Assembly (NCBI GenBank): GCA_029259595.1
Contig: JAJDEW010000010.1
Span: 1 to 64,000, forward strand
Direction of reading: 5' to 3'
DNA: 64,000 nt
From: Planctomycetota bacterium
GTDB lineage: Bacteria > Planctomycetota > UBA1135 > GCA-002686595
The position numbers were made by a program, and so were the translations under genes. This document shows positions 8,311 to 18,543 of the stretch, piece after piece. The notes below the pieces were generated by a model that had not been told where the DNA came from, made no database searches, and saw only the letters and a program-made list of their open reading frames with translations. Position 1 is the first letter of the stretch, and the number at the start of each line of letters is the position of its first letter.

Positions 8311-9461
8311 GGCTGCACGGACAGTGGTTCGGAGGACGAGAGTCCCGCCACCAGCGAAGGCGAGCAGAACGAGCGCACGCTCCGGCCGACGTGAGCGACC
8401 TCGTCGCGTGTCAGGAACGGGTCCATCGGCAGGGAGAGCAGCGTGGCGCAGGCCTCCTCGGCGACGGGCAGGCTGCCGGGGCGCAGGCCGAGGTGTTCGT
8501 AGACCGGCTGCAGGTGGCAGGGCAGCGGATAGTGCAAGCCGGTTCCGATGCCGTCCGCGGACAGGGCCGCGCGCAGCTCGTCGCGCCGCGGGTGCCGGAT
8601 CGCGTAGACGTGCCAGACGGGCTCGCAACTCGCGACGACGGCGGGGAGTCGCACCTCGTCGAGGCCTTCGAGCTCCTCCCGGTACCAGGCGGCCACGTTG
8701 CGTCGCCGTTCGTTCCAGTCGTCGAGGACCCGCAGCTTCACGCTGAGAATCGCGGCCTGAAGTCCGTCCAGCCGTTCGTTGGAACCCACGACCTCGTGCG
8801 TGAACTTCTCCAGACGGCCGTGGTTGCAGTAGCGGCGGACCGAGCGCGCCAGCTCGTCGTCGTCGGTGAGGACCATCCCCCCGTCCCCGAAACCTCCCAG
8901 CGGCTTGGACGGGAAGAACGACAGGCAGCCGGCCAGGCCGGACGTACCGAGCGGCCTCCCGAGGTACGTGGCTCCGAAGGCTTGTGCCGTGTCCTCGACG
9001 AGCGCGAGCCCGCGACGTCGCGCGAGCCCCAGCAGGGCGGTCAAATCGACGCTGGCACCGTGCAAGTGAACGGGGACGATGGCGCGCGTGCAGTCGGTGA
9101 TGCGGCTCTCGACGTCGCGTGGGTCGAGCTGGAGCGTCTTCTCGTCGACGTCGGCGAAGACGACGCGCCCACCGGCGAGCGAGACGGCTTCGGGCGTCGG
9201 AATCGCCGTCAAGGTCGGCACGATGACCTCGTCGTCCGGCTCGATCAGGAGCGTGCGTAGAACGGCGGAAAGAGCCGCCGTACAGCTCGAAACGCCGATC
9301 GCGTGCCGAACGCCGGCATAGGTGCAGACGTCGTTCTCGAAGGTTCGGACGACCTCGCCACCGATGAACTGCGAACCGCCGACCACGGCCGCAAAGGCCT
9401 CGTCGATCGATGAACGAAGACGCTCGTTTTGCGCACTCAGATCCAGGAATGAAACCTTCAA
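8307..9461 (-). CDS. DegT/DnrJ/EryC1-family sugar aminotransferase
   Basis: 384 residues, normal length for the family. PLP-binding Lys186 lies in FFPSKPLGGFGDGG, with the phosphate-pocket EDTAQ at 156-160 and the SSCTAAL loop near 58. These enzymes aminate nucleotide-linked keto-sugars (ArnB, WbpE, DesV). The start is TTG at 9461, four bases after a GGAGGAG ribosome site, giving the conserved beginning KVSFLDL. It is the first gene of the operon; the neighbouring dehydrogenase could supply its keto-sugar. Substrate unresolved between an ArnB-like 4-keto and a WbpE-like 3-keto sugar. Confidence 0.9.
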   Translation of the reverse strand: MKVSFLDLSAQNERLRSSIDEAFAAVVGGSQFIGGEVVRTFENDVCTYAGVRHAIGVSSCTAALSAVLRTLLIEPDDEVIVPTLTAIPTPEAVSLAGGRVVFADVDEKTLQLDPRDVESRITDCTRAIVPVHLHGASVDLTALLGLARRRGLALVEDTAQAFGATYLGRPLGTSGLAGCLSFFPSKPLGGFGDGGMVLTDDDELARSVRRYCNHGRLEKFTHEVVGSNERLDGLQAAILSVKLRVLDDWNERRRNVAAWYREELEGLDEVRLPAVVASCEPVWHVYAIRHPRRDELRAALSADGIGTGLHYPLPCHLQPVYEHLGLRPGSLPVAEEACATLLSLPMDPFLTRDEVAHVGRSVRSFCSPSLVAGLSSSEPLSVQP

Positions 9462-9550
9462 GGGACTCCTCCGAATTCGTTGGGTCTCGACGGAAGAGAT
9501 AGTCGAGCCCCGATCCGGAACGTGGTTACAACCGTGATAGGCCGTCCGGG

Positions 9551-9567
9551 TTCGGGGGGTACCCGAA
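9551..9567. other. Short hairpin in the kinase/aminotransferase intergenic region
   Basis: TTCGGG and CCCGAA form a six-base stem around GGGTA. It lies between the end of the histidine kinase and the start of the sugar operon, both leftward, so it could be a weak terminator for the kinase transcript; there is no T-run. The rest of the 125-base gap must hold the sugar-operon promoter, but no box stands out. Confidence 0.3.
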
Positions 9568-9586
9568 TCGGTCGGGGGCCGCAAAC

Positions 9587-10969
9587 TCAGGCGACGTCGA
9601 CGTCCGGTGCGGCCGCGTGCTCTGCGCGCGGGAACGTCGCGCGGAAGCTGGCGCCACCGAGTACCGATTCGCCGACGACGATCTGCCCGCCGTGCGAACC
9701 GATGGCCGACCGGGCGAGCGCGAGTCCCATTCCGTAGCCGATGCGCCGCTTGCCCGTCTTGGGACCCTGATGGAACGGCTCGAAGATCTGCTCGCGGGCC
9801 GCTTTGGGAACGCCCGGGCCGGTGTCTTCGACGACAAAGGTGATCTCGTCGGTGCTGGACTCGAGCTTGACGTGGACCTTGCCCCCCTGTCCGGCCCACT
9901 CGATGGCGTTCATGACCAGGTTGCGCAGGGCGAGCAGGAGCGCTTCGCGGTCCCCTTCGCACTCGATCGGGCTCGGGCTCTCGATCGTCAGCGCGACGCC
10001 CTGCTCCTGCGCGACCTGGCGTTCGCGATCGAGGCGCAGCCGCACCTCGTGACCCAGCTCGAAGCGTTCGAAGCTGCGGTGGTCGCGCAGTTCGTTGCTC
10101 GCGCAAAGCAGGACCAGGTTGTCGACGACGCGCCCGAACTCACGCGCTTCGGAGACCGTGTGGCGCAGGGCGCTGCGATACTCTTCCTTGGTGCGGTCCC
10201 GGAGGAGCGCGACCTCGGAGGTGCCCAGCAAGTTCTGGATCGGCGAGCGTAGTTCGTGGGCCAAGCCCGACGTGAGCAGGCGGGCCTTCTTGATGCCTTC
10301 GTCGATGTTCGTGAGCATCTCGGCCAGAGCTTCGGCCACCGCACGAACCTCTTCCGGCGCGCCTTCCGCGTCCAGGTCGGGCGCGTTCGTGCTGCGGAGC
10401 GAGCGCATGGCTTCGGCGACCCGCGCGAGTTGTCGGGAGACCTTGCGGCTCAGGATCCAGCCGATGACGCTGGCCGCGAGGACCGTGATGCCAATCATGG
10501 CCGCGCTCGCGGCCGCGAAGGCGTGAACGATGTCCCACTGGCTCGAACCGTCGAGGGCGAGCGTGGCCGTGAGTCCCGGTGCGAGCTCGACACGTCCCGA
10601 ACGCAGCTGCCGGTCCACGGAGGCCTTTCCGCCTTCCAGCTCGCCGATGACGTCCAAGAGATCGCGCGGCCCCGCTTCGCTCCACGTCCGGTCGCTGCGG
10701 GTGTCGTGGACCCTCCAGGCCATCGGTGTCGAGGAGTGTTGACCCTGCAGAGTCTCCGCGATGCGCTGGAAGTCGGCGACGGTCCCTTCGCTGAGGGCGA
10801 AGGACAGGCGCAGCTCCTCGAGCTCTTCCTTGGCAAGGGCGTCGAGCCGCTCGCCGACGACCTCGTACGCGACCCAGATCCCGATGCACGTCACGGCGCC
10901 GACCAACAACGAGGTCGTGGCCGCGAACCAGATCGCGATACGGCGCGAGAAGCTCCAGCTCTTCCTCAC
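9587..10969 (-). CDS. Membrane sensor histidine kinase (CusS-like class)
   Basis: 460 residues. Two transmembrane segments (about 14-34 and 155-175) enclose a periplasmic sensor of about 115 residues, followed by a HAMP region, the H-box LAHELRSPIQ, the N-box NLVMNAIEWAG, DTGPGVP and GYGMGLAL. It should phosphorylate the adjacent response regulator. Its ATG overlaps the regulator stop by four bases. The divergent efflux operon suggests it senses a metal or toxic compound in the periplasm; no metal-binding His/Met cluster stands out in the sensor. Confidence 0.9.
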   Translation of the reverse strand: MRKSWSFSRRIAIWFAATTSLLVGAVTCIGIWVAYEVVGERLDALAKEELEELRLSFALSEGTVADFQRIAETLQGQHSSTPMAWRVHDTRSDRTWSEAGPRDLLDVIGELEGGKASVDRQLRSGRVELAPGLTATLALDGSSQWDIVHAFAAASAAMIGITVLAASVIGWILSRKVSRQLARVAEAMRSLRSTNAPDLDAEGAPEEVRAVAEALAEMLTNIDEGIKKARLLTSGLAHELRSPIQNLLGTSEVALLRDRTKEEYRSALRHTVSEAREFGRVVDNLVLLCASNELRDHRSFERFELGHEVRLRLDRERQVAQEQGVALTIESPSPIECEGDREALLLALRNLVMNAIEWAGQGGKVHVKLESSTDEITFVVEDTGPGVPKAAREQIFEPFHQGPKTGKRRIGYGMGLALARSAIGSHGGQIVVGESVLGGASFRATFPRAEHAAAPDVDVA

Positions 10970-11634
10970 CGAGCTTCCGTCGGAATCATGTAACCCTCGC
11001 CCACGATCGTCCTGATGAGGGTCGGTTGCCCGCGTCCCAGCTTGCGGCGCAGGCGGGACACGACGACGTTGACGAGATTCGTCTCCGGATCGAAGTTCAT
11101 GTCCCAGATATCTCGCAGGAGGTCTTCGCGCGAGAGCACGCGACCACGGGCCCTGACGAGGGCCAACAGGACCTCGTACTCGCGTTGCGTCAGGTCGATG
11201 CGTGCGCCCGCACGCTTCACGATGCGCGTCTCCAGCTCGATCGTCAGCGGACCGATCGAAAGCGTTCCCGGACCGCGGCGTCGTTGCACGGCTTCGACGC
11301 GGGCCAGGAGCTCCTTGAAGTCGAACGGCTTCAGGATGTAGTCGTCCGCGCCCGCACGCAGGCCGCGCACGCGTTCCTCGATCTCATGGCGAGCCGTGAG
11401 GAAGATGACCGGCGTCAGGTCACCCGCGGCTCGAATCTCGTCGAGCAGGCTCCAGCCGGTCTGCCCGGGCATCATGACGTCGAGGAGGATGAGATCGAAC
11501 GGGCCGGAGTCCCGGAGGCGCACGCGCGCATCGGGGCCGTCGGCCGCGGTTTCACAGGCGAGTCCCGAGTCCGTCAAGCCGTCCAGCATGAAGCGACGGA
11601 ACTCGGGGTCGTCGTCGACGAGGAGGATCTTCAC
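10966..11634 (-). CDS. OmpR/PhoB-family response regulator
   Basis: 222 residues: receiver domain with acidic pocket VDDD, phosphoacceptor Asp52 (LLDVMMPG) and ILKPFD, then a C-terminal winged helix (LTQREYEVL, VNVVVSRLRRKLG, TIVGEGYMI). Typical length for CusR/PhoB-type activators, which bind tandem or inverted sites. It is transcribed away from the efflux operon, and the GTAAC palindrome at 11730 in the gap between them is a candidate site. Confidence 0.92.
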   Translation of the reverse strand: MKILLVDDDPEFRRFMLDGLTDSGLACETAADGPDARVRLRDSGPFDLILLDVMMPGQTGWSLLDEIRAAGDLTPVIFLTARHEIEERVRGLRAGADDYILKPFDFKELLARVEAVQRRRGPGTLSIGPLTIELETRIVKRAGARIDLTQREYEVLLALVRARGRVLSREDLLRDIWDMNFDPETNLVNVVVSRLRRKLGRGQPTLIRTIVGEGYMIPTEAR

Positions 11635-11729
11635 CCGGGTCAGGATACGCTACCGACGGCCGGCGATCGGCTGGCAGCCGTGCAACTCGTGTCCGGCGAG
11701 GACCCGTCTCGAGGCCAGATATCGTCGCT

Positions 11730-11743
11730 GTAACTTCTGTTAC
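11730..11743. promoter_or_regulatory. Candidate operator GTAAC-N4-GTTAC
   Basis: A perfect five-base inverted repeat with a four-base spacer sits in the 178-base gap between the divergent response regulator and efflux genes. A further half-site-like GTAAG follows at 11751. Position and form suggest a binding site for the adjacent regulator; assignment is inference. Confidence 0.35.
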
Positions 11744-11812
11744 GCGACACGTAAGGTTCGGGGCTCGTGTCGTAATGAGCCCGTCGACGCGCCCGGGTGT
11801 TCCACTGGTGCG

Positions 11813-13120
11813 ATGCCCTCGGTCTCGCAGCGCTTCCGGACGTTCGCCGCTGCCCTCGTGCTCGGCGTCTCTGCGTGCCGGACGCAGGGCGAGCTGGTCG
11901 ACGCGCGGGATGTGCGCGAGTCTTTGGCCGCAAGCGTGTCGGGGGCCTCGGCCGAGGTCGACTTCTCGGACGGCTTGGCGCTCGAGGAGGCGGTGGTGTT
12001 CGCGTTGGCGAACAACCCGCGCTTCGCGGCCAACCTGAATCGCTTGGAGGTCGCGCGCGCGGAGGCTCTGCGGGCCGGCGAACTTCCGAACCCCGGCCTG
12101 TCCGTGCTCTTCCCGGTCGGCCCGAAGCAGTTCGAGGCCACGCTCACGGCCTTGGTGTCCGCATTCTGGAACCGTCCCCTCGCGCTCCGGATCGCGCGGG
12201 CGCAGGTCGAGGCGACGGCCCAGGAGCTCGTGGCGCAAGGCGGCGTCCTGATCGCGGCCACGAAGAAGGCCTACGTCGACGTGGTTCTGGCGCGCGCCCT
12301 GGCCGAGCTCGGGCGCGAGCGCGCGGAGCTCTTGCACCGGCGCGCGGCGGACGCGACACGCCGCGCCGAGCTGGGGCAGAGTCCGGCTCGCCAGGCCGAC
12401 GTCGAGCGGCAGGCCGCGCTCGAGGACGAGCTCGCGCTGCTCGAGCTCGAGCGTGCCAGCGAGCACGCTGCGCTCTCCCTGCGCGAGCTGCTCGGCACGG
12501 GACCGGACGAGCTGGGTGCGCTCGACCTGCGGCTCGACGAGGTGCAGCCCGCGCGCACGCTCCCCACGCGCGAGCGTGCGCTCGAGCTGGCCCTGAGTCA
12601 GCGTGCCGAGCTGCGTCGTGGGGAATTCGAGCTCGCGCGAGCGGCGGCGGAAGCCGGCCATCGGATCGACGACTGGACCAAGCTCGAGCTCGTGGTGGAT
12701 GCGAACGGCGAGGGCCAGGACGGCTTCGAGGTCGGACCCGGCCTGAAGCTGGAGCTGCCCGTTTTCCAGCGTGGGGAAGGGCGCCGGAGCGTTGCGCAGG
12801 CGCGGCTCGACGAAGTCGTGCGCACCCGGGTTGCCGTACAGGCCGAGATCGCCTTTGCCGTCGAGCGTGCGCTGCGCGCCGCGGTCAGGGCCACTCAGGC
12901 GAGCGAGAGCGCGGCCCTCGTCCTGCGCGCGGCCCGCGCTCGTCTGCTCGCGGCCCGTGCCGGCGTCGAGCTGGGCGCCTGGTCGCGCCAGGAGACGCTC
13001 GCTGCGGAACAGACCGTGTTGGCCGCGCGCGAAGAACTCGTGCGCCGACGCGCCGCGGAACTCCAGGCGCGGATCGAGCTCGCGTATCAAATCGGCGGTC
13101 CCTGGGACCCGGAAGCATGA
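11813..13120 (+). CDS. TolC/CusC-type outer-membrane efflux lipoprotein
   Basis: 435 residues. Lipoprotein signal with Cys22 (VLGVSAC). The mature part has two long heptad-rich helical repeats characteristic of outer-membrane efflux proteins, with NPRFAANLNRLEVARAEAL opening the first. It would form the outer-membrane exit duct for the RND pump. The start at 11813 directly precedes the signal peptide, although the frame stays open upstream. Its stop overlaps the adaptor start by ATGA. Confidence 0.85.
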   Translation: MPSVSQRFRTFAAALVLGVSACRTQGELVDARDVRESLAASVSGASAEVDFSDGLALEEAVVFALANNPRFAANLNRLEVARAEALRAGELPNPGLSVLFPVGPKQFEATLTALVSAFWNRPLALRIARAQVEATAQELVAQGGVLIAATKKAYVDVVLARALAELGRERAELLHRRAADATRRAELGQSPARQADVERQAALEDELALLELERASEHAALSLRELLGTGPDELGALDLRLDEVQPARTLPTRERALELALSQRAELRRGEFELARAAAEAGHRIDDWTKLELVVDANGEGQDGFEVGPGLKLELPVFQRGEGRRSVAQARLDEVVRTRVAVQAEIAFAVERALRAAVRATQASESAALVLRAARARLLAARAGVELGAWSRQETLAAEQTVLAAREELVRRRAAELQARIELAYQIGGPWDPEA

Positions 13121-14418
13121 ACACGAGCCCGAAGACCCTGCACGTGCCCCCACGAACGATCGGATTCCGCCTGGCGGCCGCTGCGCTCTGCGTGTCGACG
13201 GCTTGCGAGCGAGTCCCGGACGCCGCGGTCAAGGCTCACGCGCCCGCTCAGGTCCCCGCTCAGGTCCCCGCTCAGGTCGGCGGTGCCGCGCACGAGGGCG
13301 AGGCGAGCGTCGTGACGCTGACGCCCGCGGCCGTGGCGCGGCTCGGCCTGGAGACCGCCGACGTCACGGAGGCGAGCGCCTCGAAGCAGCGCGAGTATCC
13401 GGCCGAGGTCGTCGTTCCGGCGGACGCGCGCACGACGTTGCTGGCGCCCTTCGCCGGTGTCGTGCGAACGGCCGACGAGCGGGCCCTGCCCTTCGCCTTC
13501 GAGCGCGTGTCGGCTGGCGAGTCGCTCTTCGTTCTCGATCCCTGGTTTTCGCCGGAGGGGGGGCCGCGGAGCGCTCCCGAGGCGCGCGCGGAAGCCGTGC
13601 AAGAGCTCGGCCTCGAGCAAACGCGTGCGGCGGCCGAAGCCGAGATCGAACGGGCGCGCCTGCGCCTCGCGACGCTCGAAGGCCAGGTGACCCGCTCGGA
13701 AGGGCTCTTGCGCGAGGAGCTCGGTTCCGAGCGCGACGTGGAGGACGCGCGCCTCGCACGGGACCTGGCGCGGTCCGACCTCGAGCTCGCGCAGCGTCGA
13801 CTCGGGCTCCTGCCGGAGGGCGCGGCCGCGCTGGTCGAGGACAGCCAACCGCTCGTGTTCCGGGCCTCGGTCGCGAGCGTGATCGAGGAGCTCTTCGTGC
13901 ATCCGGAGCAGGCCGTTCCCGCCGGCGCACCGCTCGCACGCCTGCTCGACGACAGCCGCGTCTGGATCGTGGTGGCCTGTCCCGTCGGAGACGTCGTCGA
14001 GCTCGCGCTTGGCGAAGAGGCCCAGGTTATCAGCGCGGTCGGCGAGCCGACGCTCGTCGCCCGTCCCTGGCCCGGACCGTTCGGAGACGATGCGCGCGCG
14101 TCCACGGCGCGCCTCGTCTACGTCCTGGAAGACCCCCCGGTCGGACTCCATCCGGGGCGGCGCGTGCACGCGCGCCTGCCGGTCAAGGGAGTCGAGCCGA
14201 CGCTCGCCGTTCCGTGGAGTGCCGTGGTTTACGGCTTCCAGGGCGACGCCTGGGTCTACGAGGACGCGGGCGAGGGGCGCTACCAGCGCCGTCGCATCGC
14301 CGTTCGACGGCGCGCGGGCGAATTGGCCCTGCTCGATGCGGGGCCGCCGCTCGGAACAAGGGTCGTGAGTGAGGGCGCCGTGCTGCTCTTCGGTACCGAG
14401 TTCGGCGTGGGACACTGA
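13117..14418 (+). CDS. RND periplasmic adaptor lipoprotein (CusB/CzcB-like)
   Basis: 433 residues. Lipobox ending at Cys30 (CVSTAC), then a short linker with three tandem AQVP units encoded by 12-base repeats near 13250-13280. The rest has the barrel-sandwich and helical hairpin order of membrane fusion proteins: VVVPADARTTLLAPFAGVV, a coiled-coil hairpin at about 150-225, then the beta-barrel and membrane-proximal parts (VPWSAVVYG). No N-terminal heavy-metal-binding domain is seen. Bridges the RND pump and TolC-like duct. Confidence 0.87.
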   Translation: MNTSPKTLHVPPRTIGFRLAAAALCVSTACERVPDAAVKAHAPAQVPAQVPAQVGGAAHEGEASVVTLTPAAVARLGLETADVTEASASKQREYPAEVVVPADARTTLLAPFAGVVRTADERALPFAFERVSAGESLFVLDPWFSPEGGPRSAPEARAEAVQELGLEQTRAAAEAEIERARLRLATLEGQVTRSEGLLREELGSERDVEDARLARDLARSDLELAQRRLGLLPEGAAALVEDSQPLVFRASVASVIEELFVHPEQAVPAGAPLARLLDDSRVWIVVACPVGDVVELALGEEAQVISAVGEPTLVARPWPGPFGDDARASTARLVYVLEDPPVGLHPGRRVHARLPVKGVEPTLAVPWSAVVYGFQGDAWVYEDAGEGRYQRRRIAVRRRAGELALLDAGPPLGTRVVSEGAVLLFGTEFGVGH

Positions 14419-14420
14419 CG

Positions 14421-17400
14421 TTGCTACGCGCCCTCGTCTCCGCGTCGCTGCGACTGCGCCTGCTGATCGTGGCTGGCGCGGCCCTGCTCGTGTTCCTGGG
14501 CGCCCGGAGCACGCGCGAGATCCCGATCGACGTCTTTCCGGAGTTCGCTCCGCCGCTCGTGGAGGTCCAGACGGAAGCTCCGGGGCTGTCCACCGAAGAG
14601 GTCGACGCGCTCGTGACCCTGCCGCTCGAGAGCGCGCTGAACGGCAGCCCGTGGGTGCGTACTGTGCGCTCCAAGTCGGTGCAGGGACTCTCGTCGGTCG
14701 TTCTGATCTTCGAGGAAGGAACCGATCTGCTCGAGGCGCGTCAGTTCGTCGGTGAGCGCCTGTCCCACGCCGCCGCGGGACTTCCGGCGGTCGCCAAGCC
14801 GCCGGTGCTCCTGTCTCCGCTCTCGGCGCTGAGCCGAGTCCTGAAGATCGGCGTCAGCTCGGACGAGCTTTCCCTGCTGGAGCTCTCGGACCTCGTCCGT
14901 TGGACGATTCGACCCCGTCTCTTGTCGATCCCCGGGGTGGCGAACGTCGCCGCCTGGGGAGAGCGCGCGCGCAATCTGCAGGTGCTGCTCGATCCGGCCG
15001 AGCTGCGTGCCCAGGGGGTCGCGCTGAGCGACGTTCTCGCCACCGTCCAGGGCGCGACGAAGCCGACGACGGGTGGCTTCGTCGACACGCCGAACCAGCG
15101 CCTGGCCGTCGTCGCCGAAACGGGCGTGCGGACCGCCGACGAGCTCGCCGCCGTCGTGTTGCAGGCGCCCGCGGGAACGAATCCGTCTCCGGCGACGGGT
15201 GTGGCTACGCGTCGCCTGGGGGACGTCGCAGACATCGTCGAGGGCCACGCACCCTTGATCGGCGAGGGCTACGTCGACGACGGACCCGGTCTTCTGCTGA
15301 TCGTCGAGAAGCAACCCTGGGCCAACACGCTCGAGGTCACGCGGAGGGTCGAGGAAGCCATCGACACGTTGCGGCCCGCGCTCGGGCCGGTCCAGATCGA
15401 CACGACGATCTTCCGGCCGGCGACGTTCGTCGAGATGTCGATCCGGAACCTGTCGTTGGCGCTCTTGCTCGGCGCGGTGATGGTGATCATCGTCCTGTAC
15501 TCCTTCTCGCTGGACTGGCGCTCGGCCTTCATCAGCATGACGGCGCTGCCGATCTCGCTGCTCGCGGCGGTACTGACGCTGCGCTTCCTCGGGGAGACGG
15601 TCAACACGATGATCCTCGCGGGACTGACGATCGCGCTGGGGGAGGTCGTGGACGATGCGATCATCGACGTCGAGAACATCGCGCGCCGGCTGCGTCAAAA
15701 CGAGGGCAGGAAGAGCGCCTTCCGCGTCGTGCTGGAAGCGTCGCTCGAGGTGCGCAGCGCGGTCATCTTCGGCAGCCTGATCGTCTGCCTCGTGATGCTG
15801 CCGGTCTTCTTCCTGGAAGGGCTGGCGGGGACCTTCTTCCGTCCCCTGGCCAGCGCCTACGTGCTCGCCATGTCGGCTTCGCTCTTGACGGCCTTGACGG
15901 TGACGCCCGCGCTCTCGCTGATGCTCCTCGGGCCACGCGCTACCCGCGCTCCTCACCGCGGCGTGCGCCTGCTCGATCGGGCCTACATGGCGCTCTTGAA
16001 GCGTGCCTGCGCTCGACCCGTGAGGCTCGGTGCGGCCGCGCTCACTGTGCTGGCCGTGACGGCCGCGGCCGTTCCACGCCTGGGCGAGGCCTTCCTGCCG
16101 TCCTTCAAGGAGTACGACTTCCTGATGCACTGGGTCGCGAAACCCGGGGCCTCGGTCGAAGCGATGACGCGCATCACCGGACGCGTGTCCGAGGAACTGC
16201 GCGCGATCCCCGGTGTACGCAACTTCGGCGCCCACATCGGCCGTGCCGAGGTGGCGGACGAAGTCGTCGGCGCCAACTTCGCCGAACTCTGGATCAGCGT
16301 CGACCCCGACGTGGACTACCAGCCCACCGTCGAGCGCATCCAGGACGTCGTGAACGGCTATCCGGGCTTGTACCGGGACGTCTTGACCTACCTGCGCGAA
16401 CGGATCAAGGAGGTCCTCACCGGTACCAGCGGCAGCATCGTGGTTCGCATCTTCGGACCGGACCTCGGCGTGTTGCGCGGTGAGGCCGAGCGCGTTTCAC
16501 GCGAGCTGGAATCCGTCGACGGAATCGCCGACCTGTCGCCCGAGCAGCAAGTGCTCGTCCCGCAGGTGAAGATCGAGCTCACGCCCGAGGCGCTGGCCGC
16601 GCACGGCCTGACGCCCGGAGCCGTTCAGCAGAGCCTGTCCGTCTTCATCCAAGGCAAGGTGGCAGGCGAGATCTTCGAGCAGCAGCGCTCGCGCGAGGTC
16701 GTCGTTTGGGGGCTCCCACAAGTGCGCCAGGACGTGGCTTCGCTGCGCGAGATCGAGATCGAGCTGCCGGGCGGCGGAGCCGTGCGCCTGGGCGAGCTGG
16801 CCGCGATCGAGATCGTCCCGGCTCCCAACGTCATCAAGCGCGAGGCGTCCTCGCGGAAGATCGACGTCGTCGCCAACGCCGCGGGGCAGGACATCGGTTC
16901 GGTCACGCGGGACGTAGAGCAGCGCGTCGCGTCCCTCGCCTTCCCGCAGGGCTACCATGCCGAGGTGCTGGGAGAGTTCGCCGCCCAGCGCGCCGCGCGC
17001 CAGCGCCTGATCGGCCTGTGTCTGATCTCGCTCGTGGCCGTCTTCTTGTTGGTGCAGACCGAGCTCGGATCGTGGATCGCGAGCCTGTTGCTCGTCGGCA
17101 GCCTGCCCTTCGCGCTCGTGGGCGGGGTCGCGGCGCTCTTCGTGACGGGCTCCGTCCTTTCCCTGGGCGCCATGATCGGCTCGTTCGCCCTGCTCGGAAT
17201 CGCGGCACGCAACGGCATCATGCTCTTCTCGCATTGCCGTCACCTGCAACTCGAGGAAGGCGTGCCGTTCGGCCCCGAGCTGGTACGACGCGCGGCCCGT
17301 GAACGCCTTGCACCGATCCTCATGACGGCCTTGACGACCGGGTTCGCTCTGGTGCCCGTGGCCCTGGGTGGGGCGCGCCCCGGCTACGAGATCGAGCATC

Positions 17401-17513
17401 CGATGGCGGTGGTCATCCTGGGAGGGCTCGTCACCACGACCTTCTCGAGCTTGCTCCTGTTGCCCGCCTTGTGCAGTCGCTTCGGTCGTGCTGCGCGAGC
17501 TTCCGCGGACTGA
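14421..17513 (+). CDS. Heavy-metal-type RND efflux pump (CusA/CzcA-like)
   Basis: 1030 residues, the usual length for heavy-metal RND transporters, with 12 transmembrane segments and two large periplasmic loops. The N-terminal [14 protein letters not shown] segment is typical of this subfamily. The transmembrane-4 proton-relay motif reads [15 protein letters not shown] (Asp411/Asp412), not the DFGxxxDGA of CzcA, so a Zn/Co/Cd substrate should not be assumed. The start is TTG, two bases after the adaptor stop. With the two upstream genes it completes a tripartite pump spanning both membranes; substrate unknown. Confidence 0.9.
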   Translation: MLRALVSASLRLRLLIVAGAALLVFLGARSTREIPIDVFPEFAPPLVEVQTEAPGLSTEEVDALVTLPLESALNGSPWVRTVRSKSVQGLSSVVLIFEEGTDLLEARQFVGERLSHAAAGLPAVAKPPVLLSPLSALSRVLKIGVSSDELSLLELSDLVRWTIRPRLLSIPGVANVAAWGERARNLQVLLDPAELRAQGVALSDVLATVQGATKPTTGGFVDTPNQRLAVVAETGVRTADELAAVVLQAPAGTNPSPATGVATRRLGDVADIVEGHAPLIGEGYVDDGPGLLLIVEKQPWANTLEVTRRVEEAIDTLRPALGPVQIDTTIFRPATFVEMSIRNLSLALLLGAVMVIIVLYSFSLDWRSAFISMTALPISLLAAVLTLRFLGETVNTMILAGLTIALGEVVDDAIIDVENIARRLRQNEGRKSAFRVVLEASLEVRSAVIFGSLIVCLVMLPVFFLEGLAGTFFRPLASAYVLAMSASLLTALTVTPALSLMLLGPRATRAPHRGVRLLDRAYMALLKRACARPVRLGAAALTVLAVTAAAVPRLGEAFLPSFKEYDFLMHWVAKPGASVEAMTRITGRVSEELRAIPGVRNFGAHIGRAEVADEVVGANFAELWISVDPDVDYQPTVERIQDVVNGYPGLYRDVLTYLRERIKEVLTGTSGSIVVRIFGPDLGVLRGEAERVSRELESVDGIADLSPEQQVLVPQVKIELTPEALAAHGLTPGAVQQSLSVFIQGKVAGEIFEQQRSREVVVWGLPQVRQDVASLREIEIELPGGGAVRLGELAAIEIVPAPNVIKREASSRKIDVVANAAGQDIGSVTRDVEQRVASLAFPQGYHAEVLGEFAAQRAARQRLIGLCLISLVAVFLLVQTELGSWIASLLLVGSLPFALVGGVAALFVTGSVLSLGAMIGSFALLGIAARNGIMLFSHCRHLQLEEGVPFGPELVRRAARERLAPILMTALTTGFALVPVALGGARPGYEIEHPMAVVILGGLVTTTFSSLLLLPALCSRFGRAARASAD

Positions 17514-17820
17514 CGAGCTTCGCGCGCCGGCGCCAAGGACAGCGCTGCAGTGTGCCTTGAACGCGGTCGCGGCATTACGCCGTCGAGAGACAGATCTCGC
17601 GTTTGTGAACCTGTTGACGTTGAAGAAATGGTCCCCGCGGAGAGCGACGGAGTTGTCAAGCTCGGGGTCGCGCCGGGTTCTCTTCGAGCGGCGCTGCGTC
17701 GTTCTCGGCGCGTTCCTTCGACACGGTTCTTCGGGTGCAAGCATGCGTACGATCCTCGACAACGAGTGTGCCTTGTCCGTCGACGCGCCTCGAGTTCGGG
17801 CGGAGGCAGAGCGGTCGAAC
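17514..17820. other. Intergenic region between RND and GT2 genes
   Basis: About 300 bases with no convincing gene. The GT2 frame is open through the right part, with an alternative ATG at 17743, but no family residues precede 17821. A small CGAGA/TCTCG hairpin lies near 17583-17598; it has no T-run, so termination is uncertain. Confidence 0.4.
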
Positions 17821-18543
17821 ATGTCCCCGTGCGCCTTGACGCTCGTCGTTCCGGCGCTGAACGAGCAGGACAGTCTCACAGGGCTCTATCGGCGCGTGGT
17901 CGAGGTCTTCGGACGTCGCGACGATTGGGAGCTCGTGATCGTCGACGATGGCAGCACCGACGAGACTTCGGACGTGATCCACCGCATCGTCGACATGGAC
18001 CCGCGAGTGGTCGGAGTGGTCTTGGAGCGGCGCTGTGGTCAAAGCACCGCCATGGCCGTGGGCATCCGTCAAGCACGCGGAAGGCTGATTGCGACGCTGG
18101 ACGCCGACTTGCAGAACGACCCGGCCGATCTGCCCGCGATGATCGCGGCCCTGGGGCAGCACGACGCCGTGGCGGGCTACCGCGTCGGCCGCAAGGACGG
18201 GTTCCTTCGTCTGCTCTGCTCGAGGATCGCGAACCGCATCCGCGACCGCGTGTCCGGTGATCACGTCCGCGACACGGGCTGCTCGCTCAAGGTCTTCCGT
18301 AGCGAGGCGATTCGGTCCGTGCCCTGGTTCGAGGGCATGCATCGCTTCCTGCCGACCTTGCTGCGCTTTCGCGGCTACTCGGTGATCGAGGTTCCGGTCT
18401 CGCACCATCCACGGCGCGCCGGTGTCAGCAAGTACGGGATCCGCAACCGTGCCTGGTGCAGCTTTCTCGATCTCCTGGCGGTCCGCTGGATGCGTCGTCG
18501 CATGAGGCGGCCGGTCATCGGGGAGATCGTCCATGGCGCCTGA
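17821..18543 (+). CDS. Polyprenyl-phosphate GT2 glycosyltransferase (ArnC/DPM1-like)
   Basis: 240 residues from ATG 17821 (MSPCALTLVVPALNEQD); GGAGG lies 14 bases upstream. An in-frame ATG at 17743 would add 26 residues. Has VDDGSTDET, LDADLQNDP, the GMHRFLPTLLR motif and VSKYGIRNR, the same set as the GT2 at 7483. It should charge a polyprenyl phosphate with a sugar for the ArnT-like enzyme two genes downstream. No C-terminal transmembrane helices. Overlaps the LAB_N gene by 11 bases. Confidence 0.87.
   Translation: MSPCALTLVVPALNEQDSLTGLYRRVVEVFGRRDDWELVIVDDGSTDETSDVIHRIVDMDPRVVGVVLERRCGQSTAMAVGIRQARGRLIATLDADLQNDPADLPAMIAALGQHDAVAGYRVGRKDGFLRLLCSRIANRIRDRVSGDHVRDTGCSLKVFRSEAIRSVPWFEGMHRFLPTLLRFRGYSVIEVPVSHHPRRAGVSKYGIRNRAWCSFLDLLAVRWMRRRMRRPVIGEIVHGA

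Noticed and set aside
14424-16235. Minus-strand frame opposite the RND gene
   Set aside because: Arg/Gln/His-rich shadow; the RND frame has transmembrane segments and family motifs.
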